Below are positions 6,361 to 13,398 of a stretch of 13,439 nucleotides of DNA, piece after piece. The stretch lies in contig CALESY010000138.1 in NCBI GenBank assembly GCA_937919945.1, positions 1 through 13,439 on the forward strand, read 5' to 3'. The position numbers and the translations under genes are program-made. Source of the stretch: an uncultured Chitinophagaceae bacterium. Lineage in GTDB: Bacteria; Bacteroidota; Bacteroidia; Chitinophagales; Chitinophagaceae. How positions within the stretch are numbered: position 1 is the stretch's first letter; every line of letters begins with the position of its first letter. Below the pieces are notes generated by a model. It did no database searches. It worked only from the letters and a program-made list of their open reading frames with translations, and was not told where the DNA came from.

Positions 6361-8391
6361 CTATTTCTTCTCTGCTTCTTTCATTCCAATATTAAATAGC
6401 TTGTAAGCAAGTTGCACTGCTGCGGCTTCGGGCTTACTGTATGCAAATGACTGTTGTTGCACAGCATATTCACCTGATGCATCCATTACATAGTAGCTGA
6501 TGTGTTTTTTATTGCCTGTGCCACTAAATCTGATATAGGCTTCAGGTGCAGGTGTGTTGGTTTTATTTATCCAATTGATATTGCAGTCTTTCAGACGTTC
6601 TACAACTTTATCATCTGCCTGTCCCAACACATTCAGTCGCATATTTATTTTCAGGCCGCTGTTAGGTATCAGTTGCGGATAGAAGGTGTATAGTTTATAT
6701 ATCAGGTTGTCGTAGGCAAGATTGTCTTTGCGTTCCAGTGCACACTCTGCCTGTGCCTGATATACACGTGCTACAAAGAGTTTTTCATACTCAGTATCCA
6801 TATTGGGGTCACGTAAAATTTCATCCAGCAGCATACGTGCTTCTTTGTAATTGCCTTGTTTCATTTGAAGCCGTGCTGTAAACAGTTTGAAGTATTTACG
6901 CACGTATTGCCTTTCATCTGTTTGGGCTTCTTGCCTGAAGCGGTTTAAAAAGAATTTGGTACTGAAGTCTTTGATTAAATACCATATCTCGTCCCAGCTC
7001 ACAGTACTTTCAGTACTGAATAGTTTATATACTACCATATCTCTTTCAGGGTTCAGGGCAAACTGGTTGATGATAAGATATTGTTGTACATATTTTTCGC
7101 TCAGCAACTTAGCCATATTCCCCAATACGGCAACATTATACCACCAGTTACTATTTTCAAATTTCAGACGCTCTATTCGTGCCTCTATGTTCATCAACTT
7201 TACCAACTGTGTGCTAAAGTCGTAATGAGTTTGCCCAAGTGTAGTACCAATATGCAGTTCTTTAAATTCAGCTGCTTTGTTTATATGCCTTTGCGATTCG
7301 GCAAGTTGGCCATCGTAATACAGTGCGCGTGCCAGTGCAATATTGTACCAGCCAAACCCCGGTGTAGAACCATTGGCTTTTATCATATCACGCATCAGAC
7401 TTACACCTTCTTTGGGTTGCGATTTGTAAATGCTGATGATGCTGGTATAATAAGCCCATTCTTTCAGCCGTTTATCTCCCGCGTCCTGTGTTATAGCCTC
7501 TTCATATTCTTTTTCAGCTTCCCGAAAATCGCCGCAAATACTGCGAAAAGTAGCATAGTTGTTATGCGGGAAGATGCCACTCTTGCGTAATAACTCATAG
7601 TAGTACCTTGCAGAGTCCACTTTTATTGCATAGCTATACAGCATAGCCTTGTAGTGGTACACGCTGTTTTTTTCCTGTTGCTCATACCCAGGTGGAAAAA
7701 TATTGGCATTTATACGCCTGTTGATTTCAATACGTCTTAATGCAGAATCAAGAAAACGATTGGCAAGTTTTTCATTTTCTTTAATACTGTTTTTCAGGAA
7801 ACTATATTTGTCGCTTGTGTAGAAGCGATTTCTGTGAACTGTCCAAGCAAGATAGTTATAGGCATCCATGAAATAATCGCGCTGAAAATTCCACTTTAAT
7901 ACACGGCGCAATAGCGAATACACCTTTTCTGGTTCATCTGTATTTGCATAGCAATCCATCAGAAAGTAAGCTATGTTGGTGTAGTCTATCTGATAACGAT
8001 AAGCATATACATAAACTGCAACGTCGGGGCTTCTTGTAGCCAGTTCTTTACGATAGTCGCGTTCCATGAGTGTCAATGCTTTCTCTAAAGGCTGTGCTGC
8101 ATTTTTATATCCTGCATAGTCAGCAGCGTGTTCCCGTTTGTATGCCCCTTCGTATAGCCAACCCACATAGTAACCACTGTCTATGCGTTTAAACTCACGG
8201 CTGCGTGGCAGGGCATCGGCACTCAACATATCCGTCCCCATGCGCTTTGCATCAATCTCGTAGCGTTGCGTGGGGTTTTTACGATGCATCATGGGTTGTG
8301 CATCTGCTACAAAAGAAATCAGGATACAAGCCCACAGGCTTAATAGAAATAACAACCTGCGAGCTTTATCAGCAAAGCGATTGTTATGCAT
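6361..8391 (-). CDS. Large exported TPR-like protein of unknown function
   Basis: I do not recognise a named family for this 676-residue protein. It begins with a signal peptide: basic residues 5-12, hydrophobic 13-29 and a likely cut after ADA (29-31) before Q32. Cys22 lies inside the hydrophobic stretch and is a poor lipobox, so a lipoprotein is less likely. The body is helical and rich in aromatics. TPR-like helix pairs can be seen at about 277-302 (YATFRSICGDFREAEKEYEEAI), 346-376 (FGWYNIALARALYYDGQLAESQRHINKAAEF), 500-530 and 538-570. The last 100 residues look like a separate alpha/beta domain (KDCNINW, AYIRFSGTGNKKHISYYVMDASGEYAV) ending in an amphipathic helix. Its ATG overlaps the end of the MoxR gene by 8 bp, so the two are translationally coupled and probably act together in or across the envelope. 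Confidence 0.8.
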   Translation of the reverse strand: MHNNRFADKARRLLFLLSLWACILISFVADAQPMMHRKNPTQRYEIDAKRMGTDMLSADALPRSREFKRIDSGYYVGWLYEGAYKREHAADYAGYKNAAQPLEKALTLMERDYRKELATRSPDVAVYVYAYRYQIDYTNIAYFLMDCYANTDEPEKVYSLLRRVLKWNFQRDYFMDAYNYLAWTVHRNRFYTSDKYSFLKNSIKENEKLANRFLDSALRRIEINRRINANIFPPGYEQQEKNSVYHYKAMLYSYAIKVDSARYYYELLRKSGIFPHNNYATFRSICGDFREAEKEYEEAITQDAGDKRLKEWAYYTSIISIYKSQPKEGVSLMRDMIKANGSTPGFGWYNIALARALYYDGQLAESQRHINKAAEFKELHIGTTLGQTHYDFSTQLVKLMNIEARIERLKFENSNWWYNVAVLGNMAKLLSEKYVQQYLIINQFALNPERDMVVYKLFSTESTVSWDEIWYLIKDFSTKFFLNRFRQEAQTDERQYVRKYFKLFTARLQMKQGNYKEARMLLDEILRDPNMDTEYEKLFVARVYQAQAECALERKDNLAYDNLIYKLYTFYPQLIPNSGLKINMRLNVLGQADDKVVERLKDCNINWINKTNTPAPEAYIRFSGTGNKKHISYYVMDASGEYAVQQQSFAYSKPEAAAVQLAYKLFNIGMKEAEKK

Positions 8392-9376
8392 ACAATTTCA
8401 GTTTCGCAAGACGTTCAGCTTCTTTATTGATAATGCTGTCCAGTGCTTTTTGTTTGCCGTCTTTGTTACGGTATATCAGGCGGTGTTCCAACACAGCGCG
8501 GGCTATGTCTTTCACATCGTCTTCTATTACAAACGTTCTGCCACGTAATAGCGCATACGCCCGCAAACATTTGATGAACGCGATGCCGCTACGAGTAGAT
8601 GCCCCGAGCGAAATATCCTGATGCTCGCGTGTGCCGCGTACCAGATTACTAACTGCTTTTAGTATCTCTTCGTGTACAAACACATTTTCTGCCTGTAGTT
8701 GCAGTTGCAGTATATCATTGAAACTAAGCACTTGCTGCAGCGATACAAGATTATCGGCAATAGATACATATTCTCTGTAAATGTTCAGTTCTGTTTGCTC
8801 ATCCACATAGCCAAAGTATATTTTCATAAAAAACCTGTCGAGCTGGGCGGCAGGTAATGGGTATGTACCTTCCATCTCTATAGGGTTTTGTGTAGCGATG
8901 CTGAAAAACAGGCGTTCAAGTTTGATGGTAGTATCTCCTACTGTTATCTGGTGTTCAGCCATCGCTTCCAGCAAGGCACTCTGTACTTTGGGTGATGCAC
9001 GGTTTATCTCATCTGCCAACAGTACGTTACAAAACAGCGGCCCTTTTTTGAAAACGAAGTCTTTATTCCTATCGTCGAAGATGTAGGTACCTATCAGGTC
9101 CATTGGCAACAGGTCTGGTGTAAACTGTATGCGTTTAAACACCACGTGTTCTCCTTCTTTTTCTCCGCTGATACATTGTGCCAGTGTACGCGCCAAAACT
9201 GTTTTACCTGTACCGGGATTATCTTCCATCAATATGTGGCCACCGGCAAGCAGGCAGGTAAGTACCATTTCTATTTGATGACGTTTACCACGTATTACTT
9301 TTTCTATTTGCGAAATAAGGTGTTGTACCGATTCTGCAGGATTGGCAATGATGGCTTCTGATGCAGGTTCTGTCAT
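8384..9376 (-). CDS. MoxR-family AAA+ ATPase
   Basis: From the ATG at 9376 the protein has 330 residues; a TTG at 9385 would add three. It has the full AAA+ set of the MoxR class: GHILMEDNPGTGKT (Walker A, Lys58), VLLADEINRASPKVQSALLEAM (Walker B, Asp122-Glu123), ATQNPIEMEGTYPLPAAQLDRF (sensor 1 Asn164 and the family signature), and a C-terminal helical lid. MoxR ATPases are thought to act as chaperones that mature or activate partner complexes, often encoded beside them with DUF58 and von Willebrand A proteins. None of those is present here; the overlapping downstream gene encodes an exported TPR-like protein instead. It is clearly MoxR-like, but the substrate is unknown. Confidence 0.92.
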   Translation of the reverse strand: MTEPASEAIIANPAESVQHLISQIEKVIRGKRHQIEMVLTCLLAGGHILMEDNPGTGKTVLARTLAQCISGEKEGEHVVFKRIQFTPDLLPMDLIGTYIFDDRNKDFVFKKGPLFCNVLLADEINRASPKVQSALLEAMAEHQITVGDTTIKLERLFFSIATQNPIEMEGTYPLPAAQLDRFFMKIYFGYVDEQTELNIYREYVSIADNLVSLQQVLSFNDILQLQLQAENVFVHEEILKAVSNLVRGTREHQDISLGASTRSGIAFIKCLRAYALLRGRTFVIEDDVKDIARAVLEHRLIYRNKDGKQKALDSIINKEAERLAKLKLYA

Positions 9377-9393
9377 ATATTCCAAGCTTTATA

Positions 9394-9422
9394 CAAGTTT
9401 ACATATTTATATGCAGCCGCAA
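9394..9422 (-). promoter_or_regulatory. Possible promoter of the MoxR/TPR pair
   Basis: On the minus strand TTG (complement of 9420-9422), 18 bases, then TAAACTTG (complement of 9394-9401), one mismatch from TAnnTTTG. It is about 18 bp upstream of the ATG at 9376. The porX gene ends 117 bp upstream without a convincing terminator, so read-through from porX is also possible. Confidence 0.35.
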
Positions 9423-9493
9423 TGGGTTTAGGTTATAAATTTTTGTGAAAAGCAAATAGATACAATTATACTGTATCAGGGAACAACGCCCCA

Positions 9494-11056
9494 CTACTTA
9501 CTAACCAACCTCACCACCGGCACCAACATTTCTTCAAGCGAAACACCACCATGCTGGAATGTATTGCGGTAGTAATTTACATAATGGTTGTAGTTGTTGG
9601 GATAGCAGAGAAATACATCTTCTTTGGCAAATATAAACGTAGAGCTCACATTCGGGCGCGGCAGTCCTGCTTCTCGCGGATCGCGGAAAGCAAGTACGTC
9701 TTTGGCTTCGTATTGCAGATTTTTACCGTGCTTATAGCGCAGGTTGGTTGTAGTCTGCCTGTCACCTACACACTTACTGGGGGTTTTTACACGTTGGGTA
9801 CCGTGGTCAGTCGTTACAATAACCTGAATGTTTTTTTCAGCTATCTTTTTCAATGCACGGTATAGCGGCGAGTGTTCGAACCAACTAACCGTAAGCGAAC
9901 GGTAAGACACCTCATCGCCTGCCAGTTCTTTCAGCACTTCCATTTCTGTACGCGCGTGCGATAGCATATCAACAAAATTGTACACGATAACCGTCAGGTC
10001 GTTGTTCAGGTAGTTGTGTATATTATCTTCCAGGTCTTTACCATGGTCGTTGTTAGTAATCTTTAGATACTGTGTTTTCAGCCCGTCAAGTTTCAATTGC
10101 TTAAGCTGATGGCGCAGGAAAGTTTCTTCATGAAGGTTTTTGCCTCCTTCTTCATCGTCGTTCTTCCACTCCAATGGAAACTTAGTTTCAATATCTATCG
10201 GCAACATACCTGCAAATAGTGCATTGCGTGCATATTGCGTAGCGGTAGGCAGCAAGCTGTAAAACATATCTTCTTCCACCATTTTAAACGTTTCGGTAAT
10301 GATGGGTTGCAGCACCTTCCATTGGTCATAACGCAGGTTATCTATTACTACCAGAAAGGTGGGTTTACCTTGCTCCAGATGCGGCGATACTTTGCACTTA
10401 AACGTTTCGTGCGACAACAATGGAGCATCGCCCGTTTTATCTTTTATCCATTTGCTATAGTTTTTTGATACGAATTTGAAGAATTCTGTGTTAGCTTCGG
10501 CTTTCTGTGTCTGCAACACCTCCATCATTTCGGGGCTTTCGCTGCGAGCCATTTCAAGCTCCCAATACACCAGTTTCTTATACAACTCTTTCCATTCTTC
10601 GTGATTGGGGTTAGAGCTTAACGCCATAAACAGGTTACGAAAGTCTTGTTGATAAGCAATAGTGGTTTTTTCACTCACCAAACGCTTAGTGTCCATTATC
10701 TTCTTCAACGAAAGCAATACTTGATTAGGGTTAACCGGTTTGATCAGGTAATCACTTATCTGTCCGCCTATAGCTTCTTCCATTATATTTTCAGCCTCGT
10801 TTTTGGTTACCATCACCACGGGCTGGTTGGGGTTCATTTCCTTTATTTTCGACAGGGTTTCCAAGCCTGTAATGCCCGGCATACTCTCATCGAGCAATAC
10901 TACATCCACCGCTTTTTCTTTCAGAAATTCCAATGCATCGTGCCCGTTGCTCAAGGGGGTTACTTCGTAGCCCTTGTTTCTCAAAAACAGTATTTGCGAT
11001 TTCAGCGATTCTATCTCATCATCTACCCATAGTATTTCACCCTGTATATTGCTCAT
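9494..11056 (-). CDS. porX: PorX: response regulator with PglZ-type phosphodiesterase domain
   Basis: From the ATG at 11056 (MSNIQGEILWVDDE) the protein has 520 residues; an upstream in-frame ATG at 11131 adds 25 residues with no receiver-domain features. The receiver domain (about 6-122) has acidic pair Asp12/Asp13, phosphoacceptor Asp56 in LLDESMPG, Thr84 and Lys106 before Pro. A helical middle leads to a PglZ/alkaline-phosphatase-like domain (about 230-520) with likely zinc-site residues Asp239, Thr271 in LLPTATQYARN, Asp363 and His367 in NFVDMLSHAR, Asp417-His418 in TTDHGT, and His502 in FQHGG. The set matches PorX, known in Porphyromonas gingivalis and Flavobacterium to be phosphorylated by PorY, to control T9SS genes with SigP, and to hydrolyse oligonucleotides. 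All key residues seem intact, so it should be active. The T9SS-sorted protein at the left edge fits. Confidence 0.93.
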   Translation of the reverse strand: MSNIQGEILWVDDEIESLKSQILFLRNKGYEVTPLSNGHDALEFLKEKAVDVVLLDESMPGITGLETLSKIKEMNPNQPVVMVTKNEAENIMEEAIGGQISDYLIKPVNPNQVLLSLKKIMDTKRLVSEKTTIAYQQDFRNLFMALSSNPNHEEWKELYKKLVYWELEMARSESPEMMEVLQTQKAEANTEFFKFVSKNYSKWIKDKTGDAPLLSHETFKCKVSPHLEQGKPTFLVVIDNLRYDQWKVLQPIITETFKMVEEDMFYSLLPTATQYARNALFAGMLPIDIETKFPLEWKNDDEEGGKNLHEETFLRHQLKQLKLDGLKTQYLKITNNDHGKDLEDNIHNYLNNDLTVIVYNFVDMLSHARTEMEVLKELAGDEVSYRSLTVSWFEHSPLYRALKKIAEKNIQVIVTTDHGTQRVKTPSKCVGDRQTTTNLRYKHGKNLQYEAKDVLAFRDPREAGLPRPNVSSTFIFAKEDVFLCYPNNYNHYVNYYRNTFQHGGVSLEEMLVPVVRLVSK

Positions 11057-11215
11057 TATGTATGCTTCTTGGTTTGTTATTGTACTAAGTACGTTTAAAA
11101 TTACATTTCTATCCTTGCAATGCCTATGCATTTAACGCAAGTTTATCATCTTTACAGCCCGATAACGCGACCCTGTTGCGGATATTGTGCTATCGCGTCT
11201 TAATCATTTGGTAAA

Positions 11216-11668
11216 ATGGACAATATTGCAATAAGAGAAGCTACTGAGGCAGACTGCCCTCGCATGATGGAACTGGTACACGAACTGGCAGTATATGAAC
11301 GTGCCCCCGAAGCTGTAACCGTAAGCATGGAGCATTTTATAACCAGTGGCTTCGGCGATAAACCTGTATGGTGGGCAATAGTCGCTGAGGCCAATGGTAT
11401 AGTGGTAGGTTTTGCGTTGTACTATATACGCTACAGCACATGGAAAGGACAACGTATGTATCTGGAAGATATTCTGGTAACAGATGCTTGGCGCGGTAAG
11501 GGTATTGGCAGCTTGTTGATGGACAGGCTGATAGGAATAGCCAAAGAAAAAGGCTTTAGTGGTATGCTATGGCAGGTGCTTGACTGGAACGAACCCGCCA
11601 TTCGCTTCTACAAAAAATACAATGCCCACTTTGACCCCGAATGGGTGAATGTTAGTATAGATGTATAA
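11216..11668 (+). CDS. GNAT acetyltransferase, diamine/spermidine N-acetyltransferase-like
   Basis: This 150-residue single-domain GNAT protein has the acetyl-CoA loop VTDAWRGKGIGSLLM (88-102; RxxGxG at 93-98), strand FALYY (66-70), the YLED motif (82-85, Glu84), and WNEPAIRFYKK (124-134) with Tyr132 as likely general acid. The order FALYY - YLED - RGxGIG - WNEPxxxFY is that of spermidine/spermine N1-acetyltransferases and related thialysine acetyltransferases, so transfer of acetyl from acetyl-CoA to a diamine or polyamine is likely. The exact amine cannot be told. It is divergent from porX with 159 bp between starts, and ends in a perfect hairpin. It appears to be a single-gene unit. Confidence 0.85.
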   Translation: MDNIAIREATEADCPRMMELVHELAVYERAPEAVTVSMEHFITSGFGDKPVWWAIVAEANGIVVGFALYYIRYSTWKGQRMYLEDILVTDAWRGKGIGSLLMDRLIGIAKEKGFSGMLWQVLDWNEPAIRFYKKYNAHFDPEWVNVSIDV

Positions 11669-11706
11669 ATAACAAACCCGGCTACATGAGCCGGGTTTGT
11701 TATTTA
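11666..11706. terminator. Bidirectional terminator between the GNAT and ArsR-type genes
   Basis: A perfect 18-bp stem pairs 11666-11683 with 11689-11706 around loop ACATG. The left arm begins with the GNAT stop codon TAA itself. The CCCGGCT core is flanked by AAATAACAAA on one side and TTTGTTATTT on the other, giving T-rich tails for both directions. The ArsR-type gene ends 16 bp to the right, so the hairpin should stop both convergent transcripts. Confidence 0.85.
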
Positions 11707-11721
11707 TTAACTCAGAATGAA

Positions 11722-12084
11722 TTATGCTTCTTCAGCGTTAACCAGTTCGTTCACGAATTTAGCAACGTGAGCGATGCGTGTATGGTTCAATGCATAGTGT
11801 ATGAATTTACCATCGCGCTCTGTGATAACGATGTTTGCACGGCGAAGTATAGCAAGGTGCTGTGATGCAACAGACTGCTCAAGGCGCAACTTCACGTAAA
11901 TATCAGTAACGTTCATGCGTCTGTTTTCTTCCAGCAATTTGATGATTTGCTGACGCAATTTGTGGTTGATGGCCCTCAGGGTCATTGCTGCACTCTTCAC
12001 TGCCAGGTAATCCAGTTTAATCTGTTCGTTCGAACCTTCATCTTTGCGAATAACCAGCGTATTTGCTGACATAGTCGTTTCCAT
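11722..12084 (-). CDS. ArsR-type winged-helix transcriptional regulator without cysteines
   Basis: This 120-residue protein has an ArsR/SmtB-like fold: helices about 38-66, recognition helix QSVASQHLAILRRA (70-83), wing IVITERDGKFIHYAL (85-99) and a C-terminal dimer helix. It has no Cys residue, so the ELCVC metal site of ArsR/CadC is absent, and the few His residues do not make an obvious alpha-5 metal pair. It therefore probably answers a non-metal signal or acts as a constitutive regulator. ATG at 12084 is chosen; ATG at 12072 is possible. It has its own strong promoter and about a 70-nt leader with a dyad, which suggests self-control. The target is not evident from the neighbours, tsaB upstream and the convergent GNAT gene. 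Confidence 0.88.
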   Translation of the reverse strand: METTMSANTLVIRKDEGSNEQIKLDYLAVKSAAMTLRAINHKLRQQIIKLLEENRRMNVTDIYVKLRLEQSVASQHLAILRRANIVITERDGKFIHYALNHTRIAHVAKFVNELVNAEEA

Positions 12085-12127
12085 TTACAAATTGATTTTT
12101 ATATATAAAAAAAGAGTAACTAATTAA

Positions 12128-12148
12128 GAATAGCTTTAATAACTATTC
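12128..12148. promoter_or_regulatory. Dyad in the leader of the ArsR-type gene, possible operator
   Basis: Arms GAATAG (12128-12133) and CTATTC (12143-12148) are perfect inverted repeats with a 9-base centre that adds two more symmetric pairs (8 of 10). It lies just downstream of the predicted start of transcription, a usual place for an ArsR-family operator. Binding is inferred only. Confidence 0.4.
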
Positions 12149-12160
12149 CCTAACGGGGTG

Positions 12161-12192
12161 CAAATATACGCCATTCTACAATATGAACCAAA
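12161..12192 (-). promoter_or_regulatory. Bacteroidota-type promoter of the ArsR-type gene
   Basis: On the minus strand TTTG (complement of 12189-12192), 20 bases, then TATATTTG (complement of 12161-12168), an exact TAnnTTTG. Transcription should begin near 12154, giving about a 70-nt leader. tsaB ends at 12250, so the regulator can be expressed separately from it. Confidence 0.65.
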
Positions 12193-12249
12193 GCCATATT
12201 AGAAAAAACTGTTAAAAATAGTCAGCATAATTAGCAAATTTACACACAA

Positions 12250-12936
12250 CTAATTGATATTCTTTTTATTATGTGTATAAACTTGTTTTAAATAAAATGG
12301 CTCGATATTCGCCAAATTGACAAATTCGTTACAATTATATCGCTCAGCAGCGTATATAGCCCAAGTAGGAAGGTCTATTATTGTATTATTACCAAATACA
12401 GTGTCGGCAGGTGTAAATATCATTCGTATCGTGTCTGTAAAATCACCCGTCAACAAGCATTTCCATTTCATTTCGTTTACAAGCAATTGTAAATCTGCCT
12501 GTAATATGTGCTGCGGAGCATTAATGATATTAGCATGGTTATCATATGAGGCAAAATAGTATTCCCCTTCTCTTGCAGTGAGGATACCGGCAAATACCGC
12601 ATATTCATTTTTATGATTATAAATGCCCTCTATAGCCAACAACAACAGCTTGTGGTGCATCATCAGGGGCTTATCCAGCAAATAACAGATACCCTTGGCG
12701 GTTGCCAACCCAATGCGTAAACCTGTGTAAGAGCCTGGCCCACCACATACGGCTACAGCATCCAAATCTGCCATCTTAATACCCGCATCTTGTAATGCTT
12801 TTTCAATATGCAAGTTGATAGTTGCTGCATGATTGCGTGTATCAGCATTTATCATGCTGCTGATTATAAGCCCATCTTTACTGATGGCTACGGTACCAAC
12901 ATCGCCCGAAGTGTCTATGTGTAAGATATATGCCAT
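12250..12936 (-). CDS. tsaB: TsaB, scaffold subunit for tRNA threonylcarbamoyladenosine (t6A) synthesis
   Basis: The 228-residue protein starts MAYILHIDTS and carries the TsaB signature CGGPGSYTGLRIGLATAKG (64-82), with the N-terminal IDTSG strand and NHAATI segment of the ASKHA fold. TsaB forms a heterodimer with TsaD and, with TsaE, transfers threonylcarbamoyl from TsaC's product to A37 of ANN-reading tRNAs. It has the short C-terminal lobe and lacks the metal-binding HxxxH of TsaD, as expected. tsaD, tsaE and tsaC are not in this window. It is divergent from ridA across only 41 bp and upstream of the ArsR-type gene, which has its own promoter. Confidence 0.92.
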   Translation of the reverse strand: MAYILHIDTSGDVGTVAISKDGLIISSMINADTRNHAATINLHIEKALQDAGIKMADLDAVAVCGGPGSYTGLRIGLATAKGICYLLDKPLMMHHKLLLLAIEGIYNHKNEYAVFAGILTAREGEYYFASYDNHANIINAPQHILQADLQLLVNEMKWKCLLTGDFTDTIRMIFTPADTVFGNNTIIDLPTWAIYAAERYNCNEFVNLANIEPFYLKQVYTHNKKNIN

Positions 12937-12948
12937 GAAACCGTGTGC

Positions 12949-12972
12949 AAATGTAAGGACTGCATTACATTT
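12949..12972. promoter_or_regulatory. Symmetric dyad in the 41-bp tsaB-ridA divergent region
   Basis: AAATGTAA (12949-12956) and TTACATTT (12965-12972) are perfect 8-bp arms with an 8-base centre. On the minus strand this gives TACATTTG, an exact TAnnTTTG -7 element 12 bp from the tsaB ATG, which would make a very short leader. The plus-strand copy TACATTTA is too near the ridA ATG to be a normal -7 element. No clear -33 TTG is seen for either, so this may be an operator or a shared weak promoter. Confidence 0.45.
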
Positions 12973-12977
12973 ACAGC

Positions 12978-13358
12978 ATGGAAAAGAAAATCATTCGTAC
13001 AGATAACGCGCCCGCACCCATCGGGCCATATAATCAGGCGGTACAGTTTGGCAATATGCTCTTTGTATCGGGACAGATAGCCATTAACCCCCAAACCGGT
13101 GAGCTATACACGGGCGATATACAAACGGAAACAAAACTGGTGATGGAAAACCTGAAAGCTATACTTACTGAAGCAGGCATGGATTTCAGTAACGTACTGA
13201 AAAGCACCATATTCCTGATGGATATGGGGCAGTTTGCACAGGTAAACGAAGTATATGGCAGCTATTTTACAGACAACCCGCCCGCCCGCGAAACCGTACA
13301 AGTAGCAGGCCTGCCCAAAGGCGTGAAAGTGGAAATAAGTGTTGTAGCAGCTAAGTAG
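12978..13358 (+). CDS. ridA: RidA-family enamine/imine deaminase
   Basis: The 126-residue protein hydrolyses reactive 2-aminoacrylate and other enamine/imine intermediates from PLP enzymes (such as threonine dehydratase) to ketoacids and ammonia in the cytosol, as a homotrimer. The family signature is present: APIGPYNQAV (13-22, Tyr18), FVSGQIAINPQTGEL (29-43), and PPARETVQVAGLPKGVKVEISVVA (101-124) with the substrate-binding Arg104 and Glu119. Length and residues match the active RidA group, not the Arg-less Rid paralogues. It begins at ATG 12978, 41 bp from divergent tsaB, and is followed by a strong hairpin. Confidence 0.94.
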   Translation: MEKKIIRTDNAPAPIGPYNQAVQFGNMLFVSGQIAINPQTGELYTGDIQTETKLVMENLKAILTEAGMDFSNVLKSTIFLMDMGQFAQVNEVYGSYFTDNPPARETVQVAGLPKGVKVEISVVAAK

Positions 13359-13362
13359 TTTT

Positions 13363-13393
13363 CAGTTAGCAGTTGTACAATTGACAGTTAGCA
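13363..13393. repeat. Degenerate heptamer repeats (CAGTTAG type)
   Basis: After the ridA stop, four consecutive units can be read: CAGTTAG (13363-13369), CAGTTGTA (13370-13377), CAATTGA (13378-13384) and CAGTTAG (13385-13391), then CA. Two copies of CAGTTAGCA lie 22 bp apart. This looks like the short, AT-rich CAnTTnn tandem repeats found in intergenic regions of many Bacteroidota; the function is unknown. Confidence 0.5.
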
Positions 13394-13398
13394 TATTT

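Noticed and set aside
8205..8621. A 138-codon plus-strand open frame
   Set aside because: It crosses the moxR/TPR junction on the opposite strand and only mirrors the codon use of those genes.
9459..9477. Hairpin GATACA-N7-TGTATC after porX
   Set aside because: The stem is only 6 bp and AT-rich with no clear T-tract, so it is not convincing as a terminator.
10646..11032. A 128-codon plus-strand open frame
   Set aside because: It lies antisense within porX, whose receiver-domain motifs are clear; the frame has no recognisable motif.
11082..11092. GTACT-A-AGTAC palindrome upstream of porX
   Set aside because: The arms are only 5 bp and symmetry stops at the flanks, so chance occurrence is likely in a 159-bp gap.
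12235..12242. Second TAnnTTTG match (TAAATTTG, minus strand) before the ArsR-type gene
   Set aside because: No -33 TTG is found at the right distance, and a better promoter lies closer to the gene.
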